64,000 nucleotides of DNA from Streptomyces sp. GESEQ-35 (GTDB lineage: Bacteria > Actinomycetota > Actinomycetes > Streptomycetales > Streptomycetaceae): assembly GCF_017948485.1 (NCBI RefSeq), contig NZ_JAFFSX010000018.1:62001-126000 (forward strand), given 5' to 3'. Positions 25,934 to 33,526 of this stretch are shown here, piece by piece. How positions within the stretch are numbered: the first letter of the stretch is position 1; each line of letters begins with the position of its first letter. The translations under genes were made by a program, and so were the position numbers. Under the pieces are notes generated by a model. The model made no database searches. It was not told where the DNA came from and was given only the letters and a program-made list of their open reading frames with translations.

Positions 25934-26880
25934 GGCCCGTCGCCCCCGGCGCGCCGCTCCGCGTACTCCTTGGCCAGGGTGAGTGTCGCGAGGCTGTTGG
26001 TGCTGAGCGCGGTGCGGGCGTATTCGATCGCGTCCCGCACGGTCGCGTCCGCTCCCAGGACCCTTGCCACGGCGTCGGGGGCGACGGTGATCGTGTGCTG
26101 AGAGGAGGCCGTGACACCGTCCCCGTCCGGTGCGAAGGTCCAGCGGCCGGTGTGCAGACTCAGCAGGGCGGGGAGGGTGACCTGCTTGTACACGATCCGG
26201 TGCGGCGGCAGTCCCACCCGGTACGACTTCGTGGTGTGGGAGGTGCCGTCCTTGGCCACGGTGTCCATCTCCAGCGTCTGCAGGCCCGGCACCGGTTCCT
26301 CCAGTCGCACCGCGCGGACGTGCGGCAGACGCTCGGTCCACCGGTCCGCCCGGTCGATGAAGTCGTACACGTCCCGGGCGTCGCCCCTGATTTGGACCGT
26401 GTCCTCGAAGGAGCAGGTCAGTTCGTCGGCGGCGGCGCCCGACTCGGCGATGGTCCGCAGGGACTCCAGTTCGGCGCGGGAATTGCGGTCGACCACGTCG
26501 TCGAGCCAGGCGAGGTTCGCCGCGTCGGTCGCCCGGTAGTCGTGCGCGAGGCGCACCAGCGACTCCCCGGAGGGGAGGGCCTCGATGTGCCAGCTGCCGC
26601 CCATCGCCGCCACCGGGGGCGCGGTGACCTCCTGGCGGAAACCGATGCGCAGGTTCTCCGGGTCCAGGGTGCGGTACGAGGTCCAGTTCTTGACGGTGTC
26701 GCCGGCGGTGGCCCAGATGCGGATGCGCTCCTCGTGCGCGCCGCGTTCCACATGGTCGACGTGGATGTTCGGAGGGAAGAGCCGGGGCCAGTCCTCCGCT
26801 CGGGCCAGCAGTTGGTAGACGGTCTCGGCCGGAGCGGAGATCTTGATCTCGTGCCCGGACTCGTGCGGTTCGGACGGCAT
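25930..26880 (-). CDS. Didomain aromatase/cyclase (SRPBCC x2)
   Basis: A 316-residue bifunctional aromatase/cyclase with two START/SRPBCC domains, about residues 1-150 (HEIKISAPAETVYQLLARAE) and 155-316 (DTVQIRGDARDVYDFIDRAD). This is the ActVII-like type that works with a C9 ketoreductase to dehydrate and aromatise the first ring of a reduced polyketide. Tandem architecture and length are normal. The GTG of the hydrolase overlaps its stop; the ketoreductase lies 39 bp upstream. Together with the ketoreductase it indicates a reduced aromatic polyketide rather than a spore-pigment type. Confidence 0.92.
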   Translation of the reverse strand: MPSEPHESGHEIKISAPAETVYQLLARAEDWPRLFPPNIHVDHVERGAHEERIRIWATAGDTVKNWTSYRTLDPENLRIGFRQEVTAPPVAAMGGSWHIEALPSGESLVRLAHDYRATDAANLAWLDDVVDRNSRAELESLRTIAESGAAADELTCSFEDTVQIRGDARDVYDFIDRADRWTERLPHVRAVRLEEPVPGLQTLEMDTVAKDGTSHTTKSYRVGLPPHRIVYKQVTLPALLSLHTGRWTFAPDGDGVTASSQHTITVAPDAVARVLGADATVRDAIEYARTALSTNSLATLTLAKEYAERRAGGDGP

Positions 26881-26919
26881 GGGACTCCTCGGGACTGGTG
26901 GCGGGAGAGGCGGCGCGGG

Positions 26920-27705
26920 TCAGAAGTTGCCGAGGCCCCCGCAGACGTTCAGGGCCTGGGAGGTGATGGACGCCGCGGTGTCGGAGATCAGGTAGCCGAC
27001 CAGACCGGCCACCTCCTCGGGGGTCGAGTAGCGGCCCAGCGGGATCTTCGCCTGGAACTTCTCCAGGATCGCGTCCTCCGAAGTCGCGTACACGCGCGCG
27101 TAGTTCTGCCGCACCCGGTGTGCCATCGGCGTCTCGACATAGCCGGGGCAGACGGCGTTGACCGTGATGCCGGTGGGGGCCAGCTCGTTGCCCAGTGCCT
27201 TGGTGAACCCGACGACACCGTGCTTGGAGGCGGAGTAGGGGGCGCCGAGGACGACGCCCTGCTTGCCCGCGGTGGAGGCGATGTTGATGATGCGGCCCCA
27301 GTTCTTGTGCCGTAGGCCGCCGGTGGTCAGGACCTCTCGGGTCAGCCGGAACACGCTGTTGAGGTTGGTGTCGACGATGTCGTCCCAGAGCTCGTCGGCG
27401 ATGTCGGCGGTGATGCCGCCGCCGCTGATACCTGCGTTGTTGACGAGTACGTCGACCGTGCCGTATCGCTCGGCTGCCGCCCGGACGTAGCCGCGTATCG
27501 AGTCCGGCGACCGGACGTCGAGGACCGCGCCGTCCACGTCGAGCTGCTCCTCCCGGAGCTGCTTGACGGTGGCGAGGACCTTGTCCTCGGTGCGGGACCC
27601 GATGAACACCCGGTGCCCCTGCTCGGCCAGCAGCCGGGTGACGGCCAGACCGATCCCGCTGGTGGCGCCCGTCACCAGGACGGTTCGCCGCTCCTGCTGT
27701 GTCAT
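26920..27705 (-). CDS. Type II polyketide ketoreductase (ActIII-like, C9)
   Basis: A 261-residue NADPH-dependent SDR that reduces the C9 ketone of the nascent poly-beta-ketone. Features are VLVTGATSGIGLAVTRLLAE (cofactor), NNAGISGGG, catalytic Ser in INIASTAGKQG, YSASKHGVVGF (Tyr and Lys), and the family signature AVCPGYVETPMAHRVR and RYSTPEEVAGLVGYL. The C-terminus ALNVCGGLGNF is diagnostic of ActIII homologues. It lies between ACP and aromatase in the minimal-PKS operon. Confidence 0.95.
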   Translation of the reverse strand: MTQQERRTVLVTGATSGIGLAVTRLLAEQGHRVFIGSRTEDKVLATVKQLREEQLDVDGAVLDVRSPDSIRGYVRAAAERYGTVDVLVNNAGISGGGITADIADELWDDIVDTNLNSVFRLTREVLTTGGLRHKNWGRIINIASTAGKQGVVLGAPYSASKHGVVGFTKALGNELAPTGITVNAVCPGYVETPMAHRVRQNYARVYATSEDAILEKFQAKIPLGRYSTPEEVAGLVGYLISDTAASITSQALNVCGGLGNF

Positions 27706-27732
27706 CTCTCCTCCGTTCTCCTCGGTGCGGGG

Positions 27733-27999
27733 TCAGGCGGCCCGGGTGGACAGGTACGCGCGGACGGCGTCGACGAAGGAGCGCGGGGTCGTGCCGTCCC
27801 CCAGGACGGACTCCCCCAGGTCGATGCCGTACTCGCGCTCGACCCGGCCGGCCGTCTCCAGCAGGGCGAGCGAGTCGTAGCCGATGTCGGTGAACTGCGT
27901 ATCGAGGATGTCCCCGTCGAGGTCGGCGCCCTCGGGGACACCGGAGCCCTCGTGGAGGATCCGCTTGAGGTCGTCGAGCGAGAAGTGGGCGTGCGTCAT
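27733..27999 (-). CDS. Type II polyketide acyl carrier protein
   Basis: An 88-residue carrier protein. The phosphopantetheine attachment site is S43 in DIGYDSLALLET, with the flanking helix IDLGESVLGDGTTPRSFVDAV typical of aromatic PKS ACPs. ATG 27999 is chosen for its AGGAAG ribosome site and normal length; the surrounding longer frame is a shadow of the chain-length factor. It lies 27 bp upstream of the ketoreductase and 47 bp downstream of the chain-length factor. Confidence 0.95.
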   Translation of the reverse strand: MTHAHFSLDDLKRILHEGSGVPEGADLDGDILDTQFTDIGYDSLALLETAGRVEREYGIDLGESVLGDGTTPRSFVDAVRAYLSTRAA

Positions 28000-28046
28000 G
28001 AGGGTCTTCCTCCTTGTGTGGGTGTTCCGGAGCGTGGGGCGGGTGT

Positions 28047-29240
28047 TCAGGAGCGCACGACCATGGCGGAGTTGAAGCCGCCGTGGCCGCGGGCGAGGAT
28101 CAGCGCGGTCCGCAGACGAGCGGCGCGCGGCTGGGAGACGACCAGGTCGAGGCCGAACCGGTCGGCGGGCTCGACCTGCACCGTCGGGGGGATCAGCCCG
28201 TCCTCCAGGGCGAGGAACGCCGTGGCCAGGTCCAGGGCCGCGGACCCCGCGTAGAGCCGGCCGGTCATGGTCTTCGGCGCGGTGACCGGGACGCCGTGCG
28301 GCCCGAACACCGTGACGAGTGTGTAGGCCTCGACGCTGTCGAGCTCCGCGTCGGCGGCGGCGTCCGCGAAGACCACGTCCACGTCGCCCGGGGTCATCTC
28401 CGCGTCGGCGAGGGCCTGTTCCACGGCCCGGCGCAGCCCTGGCTCCCGTCCGTCCATGGTGGCGGCGTACCCGGCGATCTCGCCGTACACCCTGGCTCCG
28501 CGGGCGCGGGCGGTGTCGGCGGCCTCCATGATGAGCAGGGCGCCGCCCTCGCCCGGCACATGGCCGTCGGCCCGGTCGTCGAACGGGAGGTAGGCGTGGG
28601 TGGGTTCGTCGGCGGTGCTGAGCCGGCCGCCGGTGTGCAGGCCGACCCAGCCCCAGGAGCACAACAGGGCGTCGACCGCGCCGGCGACCACCAGCGAGGT
28701 GCCCTTGCGGATCTGCCGCCTGGCCTGCGCCACCGCGTCCAGGCCGCCGGCCTGGTCGGAGACGACGACGCCGCTGGGGCCCTTCATACCGTTGCGGATG
28801 GAGATCTGGCCGGTGTTGACGGCGTAGAACCAGGCGAAGGACTGGTAGGCGCTGACGTACTGACCGCCCCGGCTCCACAGGTTCTTCAGCTCCCGCTGGC
28901 TGAACTCGAAACCCCCCGCCGAGCTCGCGGTGATCACGCCCATGTCGAACTCGGGCAGTTCGGACGGCCGTACCCCCGCGTCCGCGAGGGCCCAGTCCGC
29001 GGCGACCAGGGAGAGCCGGGTGACCCGGTCCGTCTGCGGCATCAGACGGCTGGGGAGGTGCTCCTCCGCCGTGAAACCGGTGATCTCTCCGGCGAGCTTC
29101 GCCGGATACGGGGAGGCGTCGAAGCGGGTGAGCGGTCCGATACCGCTCTTGCCGGCGAGGGTCGCGTTCCAGTAGTCCCGCACACCGAGTCCGTTGGGTG
29201 CGGTGACGCCGAGCCCTGTCACCACCACGGATGTGCTCAC
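28047..29240 (-). CDS. Chain-length factor (KS-beta) of type II PKS
   Basis: A 397-residue partner of the ketosynthase that sets chain length. The active-site Cys is replaced by Gln (Q163 in VVVSDQAGGLDA), the hallmark of KS-beta. The start is GTG 29240, overlapping the KS-alpha stop (GTGA), which gives stoichiometric coupling. Pocket-lining residues that set the number of malonyl units cannot be assigned reliably by eye, so chain length is left open. Confidence 0.95.
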   Translation of the reverse strand: MSTSVVVTGLGVTAPNGLGVRDYWNATLAGKSGIGPLTRFDASPYPAKLAGEITGFTAEEHLPSRLMPQTDRVTRLSLVAADWALADAGVRPSELPEFDMGVITASSAGGFEFSQRELKNLWSRGGQYVSAYQSFAWFYAVNTGQISIRNGMKGPSGVVVSDQAGGLDAVAQARRQIRKGTSLVVAGAVDALLCSWGWVGLHTGGRLSTADEPTHAYLPFDDRADGHVPGEGGALLIMEAADTARARGARVYGEIAGYAATMDGREPGLRRAVEQALADAEMTPGDVDVVFADAAADAELDSVEAYTLVTVFGPHGVPVTAPKTMTGRLYAGSAALDLATAFLALEDGLIPPTVQVEPADRFGLDLVVSQPRAARLRTALILARGHGGFNSAMVVRS

Positions 29241-30508
29241 GCCGCGCTCCTCTCCGGTGCGGCCAGCACCATGGCGCTCTGGAACCCGCCGAAGCCGCTG
29301 CCGACCGTGAGAACGGCGTCGACGATCTGGTCACGCGCCGTCAACGGCACATAGTCCAGGTCGCACTCCGGATCGGGCGTGTGCAGGTTCGCCGTCGGCG
29401 GGACCACGTCGTGCCGGATCGCCAGGACCGACGCGGCGATCTCGATGGACCCGATGGCGCCCAGCGAGTGCCCCACCATGGACTTGATGGAGCTCACCGG
29501 CGTGCGGTACGCGTGTTCGCCCAGGCTCCTCTTGAAGGCCGCGGTCTCATGCCGGTCGTTCTGCTTGGTCCCCGAGCCGTGCGCGTTGACGTAGTCGATC
29601 TCGGTGGGGTTCATCCGGGCCTCGTCGAGCGCGACGGTGATCGCCTCCGCCATCTCCGCCCCGTCGGCGCGCAGACCCGTCATGTGGTACGCGTTGCTCC
29701 GGGTGGCGTATCCCGCGACCTCCGCGTGGATACGGGCCCCACGGCGGCGCGCACTGGTCAGCTCCTCCAGGACGAACACCGCGGTGCCCTCGCCGAGGAC
29801 GAACCCGTTGCGGGTGCCGTCGAAAGGGCGGGAGGCGTGGGCCGGCTCGTCGTGGCGTGGGGTGGTCGCCTTGATCGCGTCGAAGCAGGCCATGGTGATC
29901 GGCGAGATCGGCGCGTCGGTGGCACCGGCGACCATGACGTCCGCGCTGCCCTCCCGGATCAGCTCGACGGCGTAGCCGACCGCGTCGAGCCCTGAGGTGC
30001 AGCCCGCCGACACCACACCGCTCGGCCCCTGGGCCCCCACGGCCCGGGCGACCTCGGCCGCGAAGGAGCTCGGCACGAAGTGGTTGTAGAAGTGCGGGTC
30101 GGCGTAGCCATGGTCGACCAGGTCGAGCCGACCGCCGTCGCTGACGACGCGATAGTCCTGGTCCAGGCTCATGGTGGCGCCCACCGCGCTGCCGATGGTG
30201 ACGCCGATCCGGTACGGGTCGAGGGCGGCGGTGTCCAGAGCGCTGTCGGCGACGGCGCCGCGCGCCGCGACCACGGCGAACTGCGCGGCCCGGTCCATCC
30301 GCCGCACCTCGTGCGGGGTCAGACCGTGCTCCTCCGGTACGAAGTCGATCTCCGCGGCGACCCGGGAGCGGAACGGTGTGGGGTCGAAGAAGGTGATGGT
30401 CCGGGTGGCCGTACGGCCTTCGGTCAGCAGGTCCCAGAAGGCGTCGGTGCCCACCCCGCCCGGGGCGAGGACCTGCATTCCGGTGATGACCACGCGCCGT
30501 CCGCTCAT
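29237..30508 (-). CDS. Ketosynthase KS-alpha of type II PKS
   Basis: The 423-residue catalytic ketosynthase. Catalytic Cys C170 lies in VVSAGCTSGLDAVG, and the two His are in VNAHGSGTKQND and KSMVGHSLGAIGS. The start VVITGMQVLAPGGVG and the near-identity to Act/angucycline-type KS motifs make the class clear. ATG 30508 overlaps the cyclase stop (ATGA). With the chain-length factor and ACP it forms the minimal PKS that extends an acyl starter with malonyl units. Confidence 0.97.
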   Translation of the reverse strand: MSGRRVVITGMQVLAPGGVGTDAFWDLLTEGRTATRTITFFDPTPFRSRVAAEIDFVPEEHGLTPHEVRRMDRAAQFAVVAARGAVADSALDTAALDPYRIGVTIGSAVGATMSLDQDYRVVSDGGRLDLVDHGYADPHFYNHFVPSSFAAEVARAVGAQGPSGVVSAGCTSGLDAVGYAVELIREGSADVMVAGATDAPISPITMACFDAIKATTPRHDEPAHASRPFDGTRNGFVLGEGTAVFVLEELTSARRRGARIHAEVAGYATRSNAYHMTGLRADGAEMAEAITVALDEARMNPTEIDYVNAHGSGTKQNDRHETAAFKRSLGEHAYRTPVSSIKSMVGHSLGAIGSIEIAASVLAIRHDVVPPTANLHTPDPECDLDYVPLTARDQIVDAVLTVGSGFGGFQSAMVLAAPERSAA

Positions 30509-31098
30509 GCCGGCACCTCCCAGCGGTAGACGCGGGTGGCGACCTGGTCGGCGGTGGAGCGCCAGCTCGCCGGGTCGTACACCTTGACCAGGGGTTCGAG
30601 CTCCCGGCAGATCTTGATGAACCGGGGGTCCGCCTCCTTCCACGCGTGGTCGATCAGCGCGTACCCGTCCGACGTCGTGAAGTCCTGGAGGTGGAAGTAG
30701 ACGCCGTCGAGGCTGAACAGCTGGCGGCGGCGCGTGCCCATGTGGTGCGGGAAGTCGGTGGCGTCGAGTTCGGCGAACAGCGCCGAGACCTCGGGGATCA
30801 CCGTGGGGTCCATCCGGTTCACGATGACCGTGCTGTGCAGCGGCTGCCCCGGATCGGCGGGTTTGCCGTCCCACCGGTAGAAGCGGGTCGCCGTGGCATC
30901 GAAGGGGGCTCCCAGGCCGGGAATGGTCACTTCGTCGGCATCGGTGACCTGTACCAGCAGGTCGTGATAACTGAACAGCTGGCGCCGGAGAAAACCTGCC
31001 GCCCTGGCTTCACCGGTGTCATCGAATTCGGCGAAGGAATCACATATCCGGGTGATGGCGTCGGGTTCTGCTCGGCACAGCGAAACGACAGTCTGCAC
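30505..31098 (-). CDS. Duplicated TcmI-type polyketide cyclase
   Basis: A 197-residue protein made of two related cyclase units, about 1-95 and 96-197. The halves align as FAEFDDTGEARAAGFLRRQL with FAELDATDFPHHMGTRRRQL, share RRQLFS, and both end in ATR(F/V)YRW. Ordinary TcmI-like cyclases are about 110 residues and work as dimers, so this is a fused tandem form. It probably directs closure of later rings. The second half is closer to the family (VNRMDPTVIPEVSALF). It starts at GTG 31098 and overlaps KS-alpha by 4 bp. Confidence 0.85.
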   Translation of the reverse strand: MQTVVSLCRAEPDAITRICDSFAEFDDTGEARAAGFLRRQLFSYHDLLVQVTDADEVTIPGLGAPFDATATRFYRWDGKPADPGQPLHSTVIVNRMDPTVIPEVSALFAELDATDFPHHMGTRRRQLFSLDGVYFHLQDFTTSDGYALIDHAWKEADPRFIKICRELEPLVKVYDPASWRSTADQVATRVYRWEVPA

Positions 31099-31168
31099 GC
31101 CTTTTCCTTTCCATTCGCAGTGGTCAGAAATACTTCGGGAACCGCTTCTGGAACCGCGCGGGAAAGGG

Positions 31169-31363
31169 TCAGTCCTCTTCGACCGACAGGGCTCCCGACG
31201 GGCAGATGAACACCGCTTGCCGCACCTTCGGCACCAGCTCGCCCTCGGCCCGGTCGGTGCGCAGCTCGACCACTCCCCGGGCGTCCTGTGTGAACACGCC
31301 GGGTTCCGTGAGCACGCACTGGCCGGCTCCGGTGCACACGTCCGGATCGCTGGTGATACGCAT
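31169..31363 (-). CDS. 3Fe-4S-type ferredoxin partner of the P450
   Basis: A 64-residue ferredoxin with cluster ligands C10, C16 and C54 (VCTGAGQCVL and FICPSG). The C-x5-C...CP pattern is that of Streptomyces 3Fe-4S ferredoxins that serve cytochrome P450s. ATG 31363 lies 12 bp after the P450 stop, so the two are expressed together. It passes electrons from a ferredoxin reductase encoded elsewhere; the flavoprotein at 1863 is one candidate in this window, but unproven. Confidence 0.93.
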   Translation of the reverse strand: MRITSDPDVCTGAGQCVLTEPGVFTQDARGVVELRTDRAEGELVPKVRQAVFICPSGALSVEED

Positions 31364-31374
31364 GCCGCCGCCCC

Positions 31375-32598
31375 TCACCAGACGACCGGCAGCTCGTACA
31401 GCCCGAACGCCAACGCGTCGTACTTGAAGGGGAGTTCGGCTTCTTCGGCGGCAGGCCTGAGCGTGGGGATGCGGTCGAAGAGGGTGTCGAAGACGATCTG
31501 TAGTTCCAGGCGGGAGAGGTTCTGGCCAAGGCACTGGTGCGGGCCGTAGCCGAAGGCCACGTGATGCCGGGCGCCCCGCTCCAGGTCCAGCCGGTCCGGG
31601 TCCGGGAACGCCGCGGGGTCGCGGTTGGCGGCGAAAACCGAGGCCATCACGCCGTCCCCGGCGCGGATCGTCACGCCGCCGATCTCCACGTCCTCCAGGG
31701 CGACCCGCCCGGCGGCGACGTCGAGGATGGAGTAGAAGCGCAGCAACTCCTCCACCGCGATCGCGGTCCTGGCGGGGTCCTTCCTGATCGCGGCGAGCCA
31801 GTCGGGGCGGGTCAGGAAGGTGTGGACGCCGAGAGCGATCATGCTCGCACTGGACTCGTATCCGGCGATCAGCAGGAGTTGGGCGAGGCTGTTGAGACCC
31901 TCGCTGTCGATCTCTCCGTTCTCCTCCCGTTGCAGGGCTATCTGACGGCTGATGATGTCGTCGCCGGGGTTCGCCGCCTTCTCGGCGATCAGTTCGTCGA
32001 AATACTTGCGCAGCCCGATCGAGATCTGCACCCGCTCCTCGCCCGAGGTCTTGCGCCACAGCATGCGGTGCACCAGGTCGATGAAGTAGGCGTGGTCGGC
32101 GTGGTTGGCGCCGACCAGTTCGGCGAGCAGCAACGTCGGTACCGGAAGGGCCAGTTCGGCGACCAGGTCGACGGGCTGCGGCAGGCCCAGGATCCTGTCG
32201 ACGCAGTCGTCGACCAGCTTCTGGACCGTCGGGGCGAGTTCGGCGACCCGGCGCACCGAGAAGTCGCTGATGACCCGGCGGCGGGCGGCGGAGTGCTCCG
32301 CGCCGTCCATGCTGATCATGAATTTCGGCTGTTTGCTCAGCCCTTCGCGCTGGCCGAGCGCCAGGTTCGGGAAGCCGTCGGCGAGCCGGTCGGCGCTGAA
32401 GCGCGGGTCGGAGAGCACTGCGCGCACATCCTCGTACCGGCTCAGAAACCAGACGGGCTGACCGTCGCTCATCACCACCTTGCTGACCGGTTCCTCCGCG
32501 CGCAGCCGGGTGTAGACCTCCGGTATTTCATAAGGGCACCGGCGGCCCACCGGGTAACGCGGCAGCTTGGCAACTTCCTCGGGATCCAGATTGAGCAT
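31375..32598 (-). CDS. Cytochrome P450 of the polyketide cluster
   Basis: A 407-residue class I P450. The haem ligand is C356 in AFGYGPHQCLGQNLSRLELQ; the K-helix ExxR is in VEELLRFYS; the I-helix reads LLIAGYESSASMIALG, with Ser at the usual Thr position. It is the first gene of the operon, directly upstream of its ferredoxin. AAAGGAG precedes ATG 32598. It likely hydroxylates or oxidatively couples the aromatic polyketide; phenol-coupling P450s occur in bianthryl polyketide clusters, but the reaction here is not shown. A palindrome around a TTGACA hexamer lies upstream at 32668-32705. Confidence 0.94.
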   Translation of the reverse strand: MLNLDPEEVAKLPRYPVGRRCPYEIPEVYTRLRAEEPVSKVVMSDGQPVWFLSRYEDVRAVLSDPRFSADRLADGFPNLALGQREGLSKQPKFMISMDGAEHSAARRRVISDFSVRRVAELAPTVQKLVDDCVDRILGLPQPVDLVAELALPVPTLLLAELVGANHADHAYFIDLVHRMLWRKTSGEERVQISIGLRKYFDELIAEKAANPGDDIISRQIALQREENGEIDSEGLNSLAQLLLIAGYESSASMIALGVHTFLTRPDWLAAIRKDPARTAIAVEELLRFYSILDVAAGRVALEDVEIGGVTIRAGDGVMASVFAANRDPAAFPDPDRLDLERGARHHVAFGYGPHQCLGQNLSRLELQIVFDTLFDRIPTLRPAAEEAELPFKYDALAFGLYELPVVW

Positions 32599-32667
32599 GA
32601 CGCTCCTTTGGATGTCGTGGATTCTCCCCGCAGACTCGAGGAACTGTAACCACGGAATCCCTGGACC

Positions 32668-32705
32668 AGTGTCAGGAGAATGTCAATTGGACTTCTCCTG
32701 ACACT
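32668..32705 (-). promoter_or_regulatory. Palindromic promoter element of the polyketide operon
   Basis: Perfect 13-bp arms AGTGTCAGGAGAA (32668-32680) and TTCTCCTGACACT (32693-32705) flank a 12-bp centre that contains TTGACA on the minus strand (32686-32681), a good -35 for the P450 operon. It also lies 6 bp after the TetR gene stop, so it could act as that gene's terminator. An operator for TetR or the OmpR-like activator is equally possible. Confidence 0.65.
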
Positions 32706-32710
32706 CTCTT

Positions 32711-33325
32711 TCAAAGAATTGTGTTTCGCGGTTCGGCCGGGAATACAGGCCCCCAACCGTGTTCCACCAGCGCGAACAGCCGGCGCATGGCCTCCGCCGG
32801 ATCGGCACTCGCGCGGACGAGGTGGGGAGCTTCCAGCGCGATACGGGCCAGGGCGGTGACGGCCAGGTCGTCGGGGTGCCGGCCCGTCTCCTCGGCGATG
32901 ACGGCCGCCAGCGCGTGTTCGTGACGCAGCCACATGCGCCGGGCGTACTCCCTGAGCGCCGGGGTCGCCTCGACCAGGGCGAAATGGGGGTCGTCGGTGC
33001 GCAGGCCGGTGCGGGTGCGGACGAGGTGGTCGCACAGCGCGTGCAGCACCGACCGGTCCGGCGCCCGGTCGCGGACGGCGCGGACGAGGGCGTCCTCCAC
33101 GTCCTGGTCCTCGTCGAAGACCAGCGCCTCCTTGCCGGGGAAGTGCTTGAACAGCGTGCTCAGCGAGACGTCGGCCGCCTCCGCCACCTCCCGGACCCCG
33201 ACCTTGTCGAAGCCGCGCTCGGTGAAGAGCCGCAGCGCGGCGTCCGCGAGGGCCTGGCGGGTGGCGGCCTTCTTGCGCTCGCGACGGCCCATGGTCCCGG
33301 CCGCGGCGTCCTTGGAATCGGTCAC
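32711..33325 (-). CDS. TetR-family regulator of the polyketide cluster
   Basis: A 204-residue TetR repressor: RQALADAALRLFTERGFDKV and DVSLSTLFKHFPGKEALVFD form the DNA-binding domain, followed by a helical ligand domain. It faces the MFS exporter gene across 201 bp, a standard arrangement in which the pathway product relieves repression of its own exporter. The intergenic region contains the palindrome CTGATCAG (33354-33361) as a possible operator core. The start is GTG 33325. The P450 operon promoter lies just beyond its stop, so it might also control biosynthesis. Confidence 0.9.
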   Translation of the reverse strand: MTDSKDAAAGTMGRRERKKAATRQALADAALRLFTERGFDKVGVREVAEAADVSLSTLFKHFPGKEALVFDEDQDVEDALVRAVRDRAPDRSVLHALCDHLVRTRTGLRTDDPHFALVEATPALREYARRMWLRHEHALAAVIAEETGRHPDDLAVTALARIALEAPHLVRASADPAEAMRRLFALVEHGWGPVFPAEPRNTIL

Positions 33326-33526
33326 ATGGGCACTGTACTGCGCATTCGGCGATCTGATCAGTAATCAGTGCGGCTTCATCATCGGAGCGGTTGTACTTTC
33401 CGATCCGATGTGGTTCCGTGGAGTGGTGGGCAGCGGCCTCGGGCCGCAGTCATTCGACGGAATCCCGCGTTGCACAGCAGCCCGGCGCGAGCCGGGTCGC
33501 CTTTCGTACGCGCAGGAGAGGACGTC

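Noticed and set aside
28000..31100. Spore-pigment (whiE-type) identity of the polyketide cluster
   Set aside because: The presence of a C9 ketoreductase, a P450 with ferredoxin and a pseudo-receiver activator, and the absence of cupin-type and hydroxylase whiE genes, do not fit the spore-pigment layout.
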